Shown: positions 37,555-51,270 of the stretch, in pieces
Position numbering within the stretch: the stretch's first letter is position 1
How the letters are laid out: each line of letters opens with the position of its first letter
From: Annona cherimola
Taxonomy: Eukaryota; Streptophyta; Magnoliopsida; Magnoliales; Annonaceae
Length of the DNA: 64,000 nt
Assembly (NCBI GenBank): GCA_030490835.1
Contig: CM059975.1
Location: 53,559,174-53,623,173, forward strand
Reading direction: 5' to 3'
The notes under the pieces: model-generated
The model's input: the letters and a program-made list of their open reading frames with translations, nothing else
Databases searched by the model: none
What the model was told of the DNA's origin: nothing
Made by a program: the position numbers and the translations under genes

Positions 37555-39473
37555 ATAATTATTTTTCTTAAATTAATCGATTAAATTAGATAATCTAAGA
37601 TAATTTTTTAGTGATAGTAATCAACATCGTAGACCTTTACTCATGGGTTGGGCCTCAATACATACAAATAATTGGTTAGTATTTCAAATTAAAAATAAAA
37701 TTATTTGAACTGTAGTTCAGAATTTTGATAATTAAATTTTTATTTAATAACTATTTTGTAAAATTAATGGATTAAAAAGTTAATCTAAGATAATTTTAAT
37801 GACACTAATCAAGATCGTAAACTTGTACCCATGAGTTGGGCCTCAATACGTCGATTTGATGGATCGTATTTTAACTTTAAAATAAAAAATTATTTCAACG
37901 GTAGTTCAAAATTTTAATAATTGAATTTTATTTAATAATTATTTTGTTAAATTATTAAATTAAATTAGTTAATCTTAGATAATTTTTTAATGACAGTAAT
38001 CAAGATCGTAGACCTTTACTCATGGGTTGGGCCTCAATACATACAAATAATTTGTTAGTATTTTAAATTAAAAATAAAATTATTTGAACTGTAGTTCAAA
38101 ATTTTGTAAGTTGAATTTTTATTTAATAACTATTTTGTAAAATTAATGGATTAGAAAGTTAATCTAAGATAATTTTAATGACAATAATCAAGATCGTAAA
38201 CTTGTACCCATGAGTTGGGCCTCAACACGTCTATTTGATGGTTCGTCTTTTAACCTTAAAATAAAAAATTATTTCAACGGTAGTTCAAAATTTTAATAAT
38301 TTAATTTTATTTAATAATTATTTTTCTTAAATTAATGGATTAAATTAGATAATCTAAGATAATTTTTTAGTGATAGTAATCAACATCGTAGACCTTTACT
38401 CATGGGTTGGGCCTCAATACATACAAATAATTGGTTAGTATTTCAAATTAAAAATAAAATTATTTGAACTGTAGTTCAGAATTTTGATAATTAAATTTTT
38501 ATTTAATAACTATTTTGTAAAATTAATGGATTAAAAAGTTAATCTAAGATAATTTTAATGACACTAATCAAGATCGTAAACTTGTACCCATGAGTTGGGC
38601 CTCAATACGTCGATTTGATGGTTCGTATTTTAACTTTAAAATAAAAAATTATTTCAACGGTAGTTCAAAATTTTAATAATTGAATTTTATTTAATAATTA
38701 TTTTTCTTAAATTAATCGATTAAATTAGATAATCTAAGATAATTTTTTAGTGATAGTAATCAACATCGTAGACCTTTACTCATGGGTTGGGCCTCAATAC
38801 ATACAAATAATTGGTTAGTATTTCAAATTAAAAATAAAATTATTTGAACTGTAGTTCAGAATTTTGATAATTAAATTTTTATTTAATAACTATTTTGTAA
38901 AATTAATGGATTAAAAAGTTAATCTAAGATAATTTTAATGACACTAATCAAGATCGTAAACTTGTACCCATGAGTTGGGCCTCAATACGTCGATTTGATG
39001 GTTCGTATTTTAACTTTAAAATAAAAAATTATTTCAACGGTAGTTCAAAATTTTAATAATTGAATTTTATTTAATAATTATTTTGTTAAATTATTAAATT
39101 AAATTAGTTAATCTTAGATAATTTTTTAATGACAGTAATCAAGATCGTAGACCTTTACTCATGGGTTGGGCCTCAATACATACAAATAATTGATTAGTAT
39201 TTCAAATTAAAAATAAAATTATTTGAACTGTAGTTCAGAATTTTGATAATTTAATTTTTATTTAATAACTATTTTTTAAATTTTAATAACTATTTTGTAA
39301 AATTAATGGATTAGAAAGTTAATCTAAGATAATTTTAATGACAATAATCAAGATCGTAAACTTGTACCCATGAGTTGGGCCTCAACACGTCGATTTGATG
39401 GTTCGTCTTTTAACCTTAAAATAAAAAATTATTTCAACGGTAGTTCAAAATTTTAATAATTGAATTTTATTTA
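37555..39473 (+). repeat. Block 7, copy 2 of the 5-dimer HOR (1919 bp)
   Basis: Same dimer order as copy 1. It has CACGTCTATTT in the third-position B monomer region (near 38226), which copy 3 also has, and a private AATTTAATTTTAT near 38300. Copies 2 and 3 differ by very few bases in my reading, so the exchange that made them is recent. Confidence 0.92.
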
Positions 39474-41392
39474 ATAATTATTTTTCTTAAATTAATCGAT
39501 TAAATTAGATAATCTAAGATAATTTTTTAGTGATAGTAATCAACATCGTAGACCTTTACTCATGGGTTGGGCCTCAATACATACAAATAATTGGTTAGTA
39601 TTTCAAATTAAAAATAAAATTATTTGAACTGTAGTTCAGAATTTTGATAATTAAATTTTTATTTAATAACTATTTTGTAAAATTAATGGATTAAAAAGTT
39701 AATCTAAGATAATTTTAATGACACTAATCAAGATCGTAAACTTGTACCCATGAGTTGGGCCTCAATACGTCGATTTGATGGATCGTATTTTAACTTTAAA
39801 ATAAAAAATTATTTCAACGGTAGTTCAAAATTTTAATAATTGAATTTTATTTAATAATTATTTTGTTAAATTATTAAATTAAATTAGTTAATCTTAGATA
39901 ATTTTTTAATGACAGTAATCAAGATCGTAGACCTTTACTCATGGGTTGGGCCTCAATACATACAAATAATTTGTTAGTATTTTAAATTAAAAATAAAATT
40001 ATTTGAACTGTAGTTCAAAATTTTGTAAGTTGAATTTTTATTTAATAACTATTTTGTAAAATTAATGGATTAGAAAGTTAATCTAAGATAATTTTAATGA
40101 CAATAATCAAGATCGTAAACTTGTACCCATGAGTTGGGCCTCAACACGTCTATTTGATGGTTCGTCTTTTAACCTTAAAATAAAAAATTATTTCAACGGT
40201 AGTTCAAAATTTTAATAATTGAATTTTATTTAATAATTATTTTTCTTAAATTAATGGATTAAATTAGATAATCTAAGATAATTTTTTAGTGATAGTAATC
40301 AACATCGTAGACCTTTACTCATGGGTTGGGCCTCAATACATACAAATAATTGGTTAGTATTTCAAATTAAAAATAAAATTATTTGAACTGTAGTTCAGAA
40401 TTTTGATAATTAAATTTTTATTTAATAACTATTTTGTAAAATTAATGGATTAAAAAGTTAATCTAAGATAATTTTAATGACACTAATCAAGATCGTAAAC
40501 TTGTACCCATGAGTTGGGCCTCAATACGTCGATTTGATGGTTCGTATTTTAACTTTAAAATAAAAAATTATTTCAACGGTAGTTCAAAATTTTAATAATT
40601 GAATTTTATTTAATAATTATTTTTCTTAAATTAATCGATTAAATTAGATAATCTAAGATAATTTTTTAGTGATAGTAATCAACATCGTAGACCTTTACTC
40701 ATGGGTTGGGCCTCAATACATACAAATAATTGGTTAGTATTTCAAATTAAAAATAAAATTATTTGAACTGTAGTTCAGAATTTTGATAATTAAATTTTTA
40801 TTTAATAACTATTTTGTAAAATTAATGGATTAAAAAGTTAATCTAAGATAATTTTAATGACACTAATCAAGATCGTAAACTTGTACCCATGAGTTGGGCC
40901 TCAATACGTCGATTTGATGGTTCGTATTTTAACTTTAAAATAAAAAATTATTTCAACGGTAGTTCAAAATTTTAATAATTGAATTTTATTTAATAATTAT
41001 TTTGTTAAATTATTAAATTAAATTAGTTAATCTTAGATAATTTTTTAATGACAGTAATCAAGATCGTAGACCTTTACTCATGGGTTGGGCCTCAATACAT
41101 ACAAATAATTGATTAGTATTTCAAATTAAAAATAAAATTATTTGAACTGTAGTTCAGAATTTTGATAATTTAATTTTTATTTAATAACTATTTTTTAAAT
41201 TTTAATAACTATTTTGTAAAATTAATGGATTAGAAAGTTAATCTAAGATAATTTTAATGACAATAATCAAGATCGTAAACTTGTACCCATGAGTTGGGCC
41301 TCAACACGTCGATTTGATGGTTCGTCTTTTAACCTTAAAATAAAAAATTATTTCAACGGTAGTTCAAAATTTTAATAATTGAATTTTATTTA
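39474..41392 (+). repeat. Block 7, copy 3 of the 5-dimer HOR (1919 bp)
   Basis: Same order as copies 1 and 2, with dimers at 39474, 39854, 40233, 40613 and 40993. It shares CACGTCTATTT with copy 2 and AATCGATT in its fourth dimer. All indel marks (five +1 or +21 changes relative to a plain 379-bp dimer) are kept at identical spacing. Confidence 0.92.
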
Positions 41393-44070
41393 ATAATTAT
41401 TTTTCTTAAATTAATCGATTAAATTAGATAATCTAAGATAATTTTTTAGTGATAGTAATCAACATCGTAGACCTTTACTCATGGGTTGGGCCTCAATACA
41501 TACAAATAATTGGTTAGTATTTCAAATTAAAAATAAAATTATTTGAACTGTAGTTCAGAATTTTGATAATTAAATTTTTATTTAATAACTATTTTGTAAA
41601 ATTAATGGATTAAAAAGTTAATCTAAGATAATTTTAATGACACTAATCAAGATCGTAAACTTGTACCCATGAGTTGGGCCTCAATACGTCGATTTGATGG
41701 ATCGTATTTTAACTTTAAAATAAAAAATTATTTCAACGGTAGTTCAAAATTTTAATAATTGAATTTTATTTAATAATTATTTTGTTAAATTATTAAATTA
41801 AATTAGTTAATCTTAGATAATTTTTTAATGACAGTAATCAAGATCGTAGACCTTTACTCATGGGTTGGGCCTCAATACATACAAATAATTTGTTAGTATT
41901 TTAAATTAAAAATAAAATTATTTGAACTGTAGTTCAAAATTTTGTAAGTTGAATTTTTATTTAATAACTATTTTGTAAAATTAATGGATTAGAAAGTTAA
42001 TCTAAGATAATTTTAATGACAATAATCAAGATCGTAAACTTGTACCCATGAGTTGGGCCTCAACACGTCGATTTGATGGTTCGTCTTTTAACCTTAAAAT
42101 AAAAAATTATTTCAACGGTAGTTCAAAATTTTAATAATTGAATTTTATTTAATAATTATTTTTCTTAAATTAATGGATTAAATTAGATAATCTAAGATAA
42201 TTTTTTAGTGACAGTAATCAACATCGTAGACCTTTACTCATGGGTTGGGCCTCAATACATACAAATAATTGATTAGTATTTCAAATTAAAAATAAAATTA
42301 TTTGAACTGTAGTTCAGAATTTTGATAATTAAATTTTTATTTAATAACTATTTTGTAAAATTAATGGATTAAAAAGTTAATCTAAGATAATTTTAATGAC
42401 ACTAATCAAGATCGTAAACTTGTACCCATGAGTTGGGCCTCAATACGTCGATTTGATGGATCGTATTTTAACTTTAAAATAAAAAATTATTTCAACGGTA
42501 GTTCAAAATTTTAATAATTGAATTTTATTTAATAATTATTTTGTTAAATTATTAAATTAAATTAGTTAATCTTAGATAATTTTTTAATGACAGTAATCAA
42601 GATCGTAGACCTTTACTCATGGGTTGGGCCTCAATACATACAAATAATTTGTTAGTATTTTAAATTAAAAATAAAATTATTTGAACTGTAGTTCAAAATT
42701 TTGTAAGTTGAATTTTTATTTAATAACTATTTTGTAAAATTAATGGATTAGAAAGTTAATCTAAGATAATTTTAATGACAATAATCAAGATCGTAAACTT
42801 GTACCCATGAGTTGGGCCTCAACACGTCTATTTGATGGTTCGTCTTTTAACCTTAAAATAAAAAATTATTTCAACGGTAGTTCAAAATTTTAATAATTGA
42901 ATTTTATTTAATAATTATTTTTCTTAAATTAATGGATTAAATTAGATAATCTAAGATAATTTTTTAGTGATAGTAATCAACATCGTAGACCTTTACTCAT
43001 GGGTTGGGCCTCAATACATACAAATAATTGGTTAGTATTTCAAATTAAAAATAAAATTATTTGAACTGTAGTTCAGAATTTTGATAATTAAATTTTTATT
43101 TAATAACTATTTTGTAAAATTAATGGATTAAAAAGTTAATCTAAGATAATTTTAATGACACTAATCAAGATCGTAAACTTGTACCCATGAGTTGGGCCTC
43201 AATACGTCGATTTGATGGTTCGTATTTTAACTTTAAAATAAAAAATTATTTCAACGGTAGTTCAAAATTTTAATAATTGAATTTTATTTAATAATTATTT
43301 TTCTTAAATTAATCGATTAAATTAGATAATCTAAGATAATTTTTTAGTGATAGTAATCAACATCGTAGACCTTTACTCATGGGTTGGGCCTCAATACATA
43401 CAAATAATTGGTTAGTATTTCAAATTAAAAATAAAATTATTTGAACTGTAGTTCAGAATTTTGATAATTAAATTTTTATTTAATAACTATTTTGTAAAAT
43501 TAATGGATTAAAAAGTTAATCTAAGATAATTTTAATGACACTAATCAAGATCGTAAACTTGTACCCATGAGTTGGGCCTCAATACGTCGATTTGATGGTT
43601 CGTATTTTAACTTTAAAATAAAAAATTATTTCAACGGTAGTTCAAAATTTTAATAATTGAATTTTATTTAATAATTATTTTGTTAAATTATTAAATTAAA
43701 TTAGTTAATCTTAGATAATTTTTTAATGACAGTAATCAAGATCGTAGACCTTTACTCATGGGTTGGGCCTCAATACATACAAATAATTGATTAGTATTTC
43801 AAATTAAAAATAAAATTATTTGAACTGTAGTTCAGAATTTTGATAATTTAATTTTTATTTAATAACTATTTTTTAAATTTTAATAACTATTTTGTAAAAT
43901 TAATGGATTAGAAAGTTAATCTAAGATAATTTTAATGACAATAATCAAGATCGTAAACTTGTACCCATGAGTTGGGCCTCAACACGTCGATTTGATGGTT
44001 CGTCTTTTAACCTTAAAATAAAAAATTATTTCAACGGTAGTTCAAAATTTTAATAATTGAATTTTATTTA
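41393..44070 (+). repeat. Block 7, copy 4, enlarged to 7 dimers (2678 bp)
   Basis: Dimers at 41393, 41773, 42152, 42532, 42911, 43291 and 43671. Relative to the 5-dimer unit it has one extra y plus ATTAAATT pair (within about 42152-42910), so ATTAAATT dimers occur at 41773, 42532 and 43671. The extra y monomer has TTAGTGACAG and ATTGATTAGTATTTC, unlike the TTAGTGATAG form of its neighbours, so the added pair came from a non-identical template. Confidence 0.88.
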
Positions 44071-46344
44071 ATAATTATTTTTCTTAAATTAATCGATTAA
44101 ATTAGATAATCTAAGATAATTTTTTAGTGATAGTAATCAACATCGTAGACCTTTACTCATGGGTTGGGCCTCAATACATACAAATAATTGGTTAGTATTT
44201 CAAATTAAAAATAAAATTATTTGAACTGTAGTTCAGAATTTTGATAATTAAATTTTTATTTAATAACTATTTTGTAAAATTAATGGATTAAAAAGTTAAT
44301 CTAAGATAATTTTAATGACACTAATCAAGATCGTAAACTTGTACCCATGAGTTGGGCCTCAATACGTCGATTTGATGGATCGTATTTTAACTTTAAAATA
44401 AAAAATTATTTCAACGGTAGTTCAAAATTTTAATAATTGAATTTTATTTAATAATTATTTTGTTAAATTATTAAATTAAATTAGTTAATCTTAGATAATT
44501 TTTTAATGACAGTAATCAAGATCGTAGACCTTTACTCATGGGTTGGGCCTCAATACATACAAATAATTTGTTAGTATTTTAAATTAAAAATAAAATTATT
44601 TGAACTGTAGTTCAAAATTTTGTAAGTTGAATTTTTATTTAATAACTATTTTGTAAAATTAATGGATTAGAAAGTTAATCTAAGATAATTTTAATGACAA
44701 TAATCAAGATCGTAAACTTGTACCCATGAGTTGGGCCTCAACACGTCGATTTGATGGTTCGTCTTTTAACCTTAAAATAAAAAATTATTTCAACGGTAGT
44801 TCAAAATTTTAATAATTGAATTTTATTTAATAATTATTTTTCTTAAATTAATGGATTAAATTAGATAATCTAAGATAATTTTTTAGTGACAGTAATCAAC
44901 ATCGTAGACCTTTACTCATGGGTTGGGCCTCAATACATACAAATAATTGATTAGTATTTCAAATTAAAAATAAAATTATTTGAACTGTAGTTCAGAATTT
45001 TGATAATTTAATTTTTATTTAATAACTATTTTTTAAATTAATGGATTAAAAAGTTAATCTAAGATAATTTTAATGACACTAATCAAGATCGTAAACTTTT
45101 ACCCAAGAGTTGAGCCTCAATACGTCGATTTGATTGTTCGTCTTTTAACCTTAAAATAAAAAATTATTTCAACGGTAGTTCAAAATTTTAATAATTGAAT
45201 TTTATTTAATAATTATTTTGTTAAATTATTAAATTAAATTAGTTAATCTTAGATAATTTTTTAATGACAGTAATCAAGATCGTAGACCTTTACTCATGGG
45301 TTGGGCCTCAATACATACAAATAATTTGTTAGTATTTTAAATTAAAAATAAAATTATTTGAACTGTAATTCAAAATTTTGTAAGTTGAATTTTTATTTAA
45401 TAACTATTTTGTAAAATTAATGGATTAGAAAGTTAATCTAAGATAATTTTAATGACAATAATCAAGATCGTAAACTTGTACCCATGAGTTGGGCCTCAAC
45501 ACGTCGATTTGATGGTTCGTCTTTTAACCTTAAAATAAAAAATTATTTCAACGGTAGTTCAAAATTTTAATAATTGAATTTTATTTAATAATTATTTTTC
45601 TTAAATTAAGGGATTAAATTAGATAATCTAAGATAATTTTCTAGTGACAGTAATCAACATCGTAGACCTTTACTCATGGGTTGGGCCTCAATACATACAA
45701 ATAATTGATTAGTATTTCAAATTAAAAATAAAATTATTTGAACTGTAGTTCAGAATTTTGATAATTTAATTTTTATTTAATAACTATTTTTTAAATTAAT
45801 GGATTAAAAAGTTAATCTAAGATAATTTTAATGACACTAATCAAGATCGTAAACTTTTACCCAAGAGTTGAGCCTCAATACGTCGATTTGATTGTTCGTC
45901 TTTTAACCTTAAAATAAAAAATTATTTCAACGGTAGTTCAAAATTTTAATAATTGAATTTTATTTAATAATTATTTTGTTAAATTATTAAATTAAATTAG
46001 TTAATCTTAGATAATTTTTTAATGACAGTAATCAAGATCGTAGACCTTTACTCATGGGTTGGGCCTCAATACATACAAATAATTTGTTAGTATTTTAAAT
46101 TAAAAATAAAATTATTTGAACTGTAGTTCAAAATTTTGAAAATTGAATTTTTATTTAATAACTATTTTGTAAAATTAATGGATTAGAAAGTTAATCTAAG
46201 ATAATTTTAATGACACTAATCAAGATCGTAAACTTTTACCCAAGAGTTGGGCCTCAATACGTCGATTTGACGGTTCGTGTTTTAACATTAAAATAAAAAA
46301 TTATTTCAACGGTAGTTCAAATTTTAATAATTGAATTTTATTTA
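44071..46344 (+). repeat. Block 8: six dimers with a 2-dimer HOR pair
   Basis: 44071-44450 continues the 1919-bp pattern. Then 44451-45208 and 45209-45966 are two copies of an ATTAAATT plus y pair, 758 bp each. Both copies end in a B monomer with CTATTTTTTAAATT, GAGCCTC and GATTGTTCG. The second copy has private changes AAGGGATT, CTAGTGACAG and TGTAATTC. 45967-46344 is a linking dimer whose B monomer has GACGGTTCG and AGTTCAAATTTTA (-2). Confidence 0.82.
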
Positions 46345-46723
46345 ATAATTATTTTGTTAAATTATTAAATTAAATTAGTTAATCTAAGATCATTTTTTAA
46401 GGACAGTAATCAAGATCGTAGACCTTTACTCATGGGATGGGACTCAATACATACAAATAATTTGTTAGTATTTTAAATTAAAAATAAAATTATTTGAACT
46501 GTAGTTCAAAATTTTGAAAATTGAATTTTTATTTAATAACTATTTTGTAAAATTAATGGATTAGAAAGTTAATCTAAGATAATTTTAATGACACTAATCA
46601 AGATCGTAAACTTGTACCCATGAGTTGGGCCTCAATACGTCGATTTGATGGTTCGTATTTTAACATTAAAATAAAAAATTATTTCAACGGTAGTTCAAAA
46701 TTTTAATAATTGAATTTTATTTC
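46345..46723 (+). repeat. Divergent single dimer with several private changes
   Basis: Its A monomer has AAGATCATTTTTTAAGGACAG and GGGATGGGACTC, more private changes than most dimers. The GGGATGGGACTC form reappears in dimers at 50139, 51651, 56189 and 62636, so this dimer may be related to the source of that type. The AAGATCATT and AAGGACAG changes are found only here in my reading. Confidence 0.7.
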
Positions 46724-49700
46724 ATAATTATTTTGTTAAATTAATAGATTAAATTAGTTAATCTAAGATAATTTTTTAATGACAGTAATCAAGATCGTAG
46801 ACCTTTACTCATGGGTTGGGCCTCAATACATACAAATAATTGGTTAGTATTTCAAATTAAAGATAAAAAATTATTTGAACTGTAGTTCAGAATTTTGAAA
46901 ATTGAATTTTTATTTAATAAATATTTTGTAAAATTAATGGATTAGAAAGTTAATCTAAGATAATTTTAATGACACTAATCAAGACCGTAAACTTTTACCC
47001 AAGAGTTGGGCCTCAATACGTCGATTTGACGGTTCGTGTTTTAACATTAAAATAAAAAATTATTTCAACGGTAGTTCAAATTTTAATAATTGAATTTTAT
47101 TTAATAATTATTTTGTTAAATTATTAAATTAAATTAGTTAATCTTAGATAATTTTTTAATGACAGTAATCAAGATCGTAGACCTTTACTCATGGGTTGGG
47201 CCTCAATACATACAAATAATTTGTTAGTATTTTAAATTAAAAATAAAATTATTTGAACTGTAGTTCAAAATTTTGTAAGTTGAATTTTTATTTAATAACT
47301 ATTTTGTAAAATTAATGGATTAGAAAGTTAATCTAAGATAATTTTAATGACAATAATCAAGATCGTAAACTTGTACCCATGAGTTGGGCCTCAACACGTC
47401 GATTTGATGGTTCGTCTTTTAACCTTAAAATAAAAAATTATTTCAACGGTAGTTCAAAATTTTAATAATTGAATTTTATTTAATAATTATTTTTCTTAAA
47501 TTAATGGATTAAATTAGATAATCTAAGATAATTTTTTAGTGATAGTAATCAACATCGTAGACCTTTACTCATGGGTTGGGCCTCAATACATACAAATAAT
47601 TGGTTAGTATTTCAAATTAAAAATAAAATTATTTGAACTGTAGTTCAGAATTTTGATAATTAAATTTTTATTTAATAACTATTTTGTAAAATTAATGGAT
47701 TAAAAAGTTAATCTAAGATAATTTTAATGACACTAATCAAGATCGTAAACTTGTACCCATGAGTTGGGCCTCAATACGTCGATTTGATGGTTCGTATTTT
47801 AACTTTAAAATAAAAAATTATTTCAACGGTAATTCAAAATTTTAATAATTGAATTTTATTTAATAATTATTTTGTTAAATTATTAAATTAAATTAGTTAA
47901 TCTTAGATAATTTTTTAATGACAGTAATCAAGATCGTAGACCTTTACTCATGGGTTGGGCCTCAATACATACAAATAATTTGTTAGTATTTTAAATTAAA
48001 AATAAAATTATTTGAACTGTAGTTCAAAATTTTGTAAGTTGAATTTTTATTTAATAACTATTTTGTAAAATTAATGGATTAGAAAGTTAATCTAAGATAA
48101 TTTTAATGACAATAATCAAGATCGTAAACTTGTACCCATGAGTTGGGCCTCAACACGTCGATTTGATGGTTCGTCTTTTAACCTTAAAATAAAAAATTAT
48201 TTCAACGGTAGTTCAAAATTTTAATAATTGAATTTTATTTAATAATTATTTTTCTTAAATTAATGGATTAAATTAGATAATCTAAGATAATTTTTTAGTG
48301 ACAGTAATCAACATCGTAGACCTTTACTCATGGGTTGGGCCTCAATACATACAAATAATTGATTAGTATTTCAAATTAAAAATAAAATTATTTGAACTGT
48401 AGTTCAGAATTTTGATAATTTAATTTTTATTTAATAACTATTTTTTAAATTAATGGATTAAAAAGTTAATCTAAGATAATTTTAATGACACTAATCAAGA
48501 TCGTAAACTTTTACCCAAGAGTTGAGCCTCAATACGTCGATTTGATTGTTCGTCTTTTAACCTTAAAATAAAAAATTATTTCAACGGTAGTTCAAAATTT
48601 TAATAATTGAATTTTATTTAATAATTATTTTGTTAAATTATTAAATTAAATTAGTTAATCTTAGATAATTTTTTAATGACAGTAATCAAGATCGTAGACC
48701 TTTACTCATGGGTTGGGCCTCAATACATACAAATAATTTGTTAGTATTTTAAATTAAAAATAAAATTATTTGAACTGTAGTTCAAAATTTTGAAAATTGA
48801 ATTTTTATTTAATAACTATTTTGTAAAATTAATGGATTAGAAAGTTAATCTAAGATAATTTTAATGACACTAATCAAGATCGTAAACTTGTACCCATGAG
48901 TTGGGCCTCAATACGTCGATTTGATGGTTCGTATTTTAACATTAAAATAAAAAATTATTTCAACGGTAGTTCAAAATTTTAATAATTGAATTTTATTTCA
49001 TAATTATTTTGTTAAATTAATAGATTAAATTAGTTAATCTAAGATAATTTTTTAATGACAGTAATCAAGATCGTAGACCTTTACTCATGGGTTGGGCCTC
49101 AATACATACAAATAATTGGTTAGTATTTCAAATTAAAGATAAAAAATTATTTGAACTGTAGTTCAGAATTTTGAAAATTGAATTTTTATTTAATAAATAT
49201 TTTGTAAAATTAATGGATTAGAAAGTTAATCTAAGATAATTTTAATGACACTAATCAAGACCGTAAACTTTTACCCAAGAGTTGGGCCTCAATACGTCGA
49301 TTTGACGGTTCGTGTTTTAACATTAAAATAAAAAATTATTTCAACGGTAGTTCAAATTTTAATAATTGAATTTTATTTAATAATTATTTTGTTAAATTAT
49401 TAAATTAAATTAGTTAATCTAAGATAATTTTTTAATGACAGTAATCAAGATCGTAGACCTTTACTCATGGGTTGGGACTCAATACATACAAATAATTTGT
49501 TAGTATTTTAAATTAAAAATAAAATTATTTGAACTGTAGTTCACAATTTTGAAAATTGAATTTTTATTTAATAACTATTTTGTAAAATTAATGGATTAGT
49601 AAGTTAATCTAAGATAATTTTAATGACACTAATCAAGATCGTAAACTTGTACCCAAGAGTTGGGCCTCAATACGTCGATTTGATGGTTCGTATTTTAACA

Positions 49701-49758
49701 TTAAAATAAATAATTATTTCAACGGTAGTTCAAAATTTTAATAATTGAATTTTATTTC

Positions 49759-51270
49759 ATAATTATTTTGTTAAATTAATAGATTAAATTAGTTAATCTA
49801 AGATAATTTTTTAATGACAGTAATCAAGATCGTAGACCTTTACTCAAGGGTTGGGCCTCAATACATACAAATAATTGGTTAGTATTTCAAATTAAAGATA
49901 AAAAATTATTTGAACTGTAGTTCAGAATTTTGAAAATTGAATTTTTATTTAATAAATATTTTGTAAAATTAATGGATTAGAAAGTTAATCTAAGATAATT
50001 TTAATGACACTAATCAAGACCGTAAACTTTTACCCAAGAGTTGGGCCTCAATACGTCGATTTGACGGTTCGTGTTTTAACATTAAAATAAAAAATTATTT
50101 CAACGGTAGTTCAAATTTTAATAATTGAATTTTATTTAATAATTATTTTGTTAAATTATTAAATTAAATTAGTTAATCTAAGATAATTTTTTAATGACAG
50201 TAATCAAGATCGTAGACCTTTACTCATGGGATGGGACTCAATACATACAAATAATTTGTTAGTATTTTAAATTAAAAATAAAATTATTTGAACTGTAGTT
50301 CACAATTTTGAAAATTGAATTTTTATTTAATAACTATTTTGTAAAATTAATGGATTAGTAAGTTAATCTAAGATAATTTTAATGACACTAATCAAGATCG
50401 TAAACTTGTACCCATGAGTTGGGCCTCAATACGTCGATTTGATGGTTCGTATTTTAACTTTAAAATAAAAAATTATTTCAACGGTAGTTCAAAATTTTAA
50501 TAATTGAATTTTATTTAATAATTATTTTGTTAAATTAATAGATTAAATTAGTTAATCTAAGATAATTTTTTAATGACAGTAATCAAGATCGTAGACCTTT
50601 ACTCATGGGTTGGGCCTCAATACATACAAATAATTGGTTAGTATTTCAAATTAAAAATAAAATTATTTGAACTGTAGTTCAGAATTTTGATAATTAAATT
50701 TTTATTTAATAACTATTTTTTAAATTAATGGATTAAAAAGTTAATCTAAGATAATTTTAATGACACTAATCAAGATCGTAAACTTGTACCCATGAGTTGG
50801 TCCTCAATACGTCGATTTGATGGTTCGTATTTTAACTTTAAAATAAAAAATTATTTCAACGGTAGTTCAAAATTTTAATAATTGAATTTTATTTCATAAT
50901 TATTTTGTTAAATTAATAGATTAAATTAGTTAATCTAAGATAATTTTTTAATGACAGTAATCAAGATCGTAGACCTTTACTCATGGGTTGGGCCTCAATA
51001 CATACAAATAATTGGTTAGTATTTCAAATTAAAAATAAAATTATTTGAACAGTCAGAATTTTGAAAATTGAATTTTTATTTAATAAATATTTTGTAAAAT
51101 TAATGGATTAGAAAGTTAATCTAAGACAATTTTAATGACACTAATCAAGACCGTAAACTTTTACCCAAGAGTTGGGCCTCAATACGTCGATTTGACGGTT
51201 CGTATTTTAACATTAAAATAAAAAATTATTTCAACGGTAGTTCAAAATTTTAATAATTGAATTTTATTTC
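49759..51270 (+). repeat. Block 9, copy 1 of a 4-dimer HOR (1512 bp)
   Basis: Dimers at 49759 (ACTCAAGGG, AAAGATAAAAAATT, GACCGT), 50139 (GGGATGGGACTC), 50518 (plain, with CTATTTTTTAAATT in B) and 50896 (GAACAGTCAG, TAAGACAATT). The same order follows directly in the next 1511 bp. The total is 4 bp short of four plain dimers because small gains and losses nearly cancel. Confidence 0.88.
51047..51056 (+). other. 4-bp loss that removes IR2 (GAACAGTCAG)
   Basis: GAACTGTAGTTCAG is reduced to GAACAGTCAG, so the TGAACT-GT-AGTTCA dyad is gone. The same change is found at 52559-52568, 55966-55975 and 63544-63553, always in the same dimer type (starts 50896, 52408, 55815, 63393). It therefore arose once and was spread by amplification, showing that a dimer without IR2 can still be multiplied. 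Confidence 0.88.

Larger units (their letters stand above)
46724..51270 (+). repeat. Long duplicated segment, left copy (about 4.5 kb)
   Basis: Twelve dimers from 46724. Their starts (46724, 47104, 47483, 47863, 48242, 48621, 49000, 49380, 49759) each have a partner exactly 11738 bp downstream (58462 to 61497), with matching dimer types. Shared rare marks include GGTAATTC in a B monomer (47828 and 59566) and the y dimer with ATTGATTAGTATTTC (48242 and 59980). The last three dimers (50139, 50518, 50896) match 62636, 63015 and 63393 at a larger offset of 12497 bp. Confidence 0.85.
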
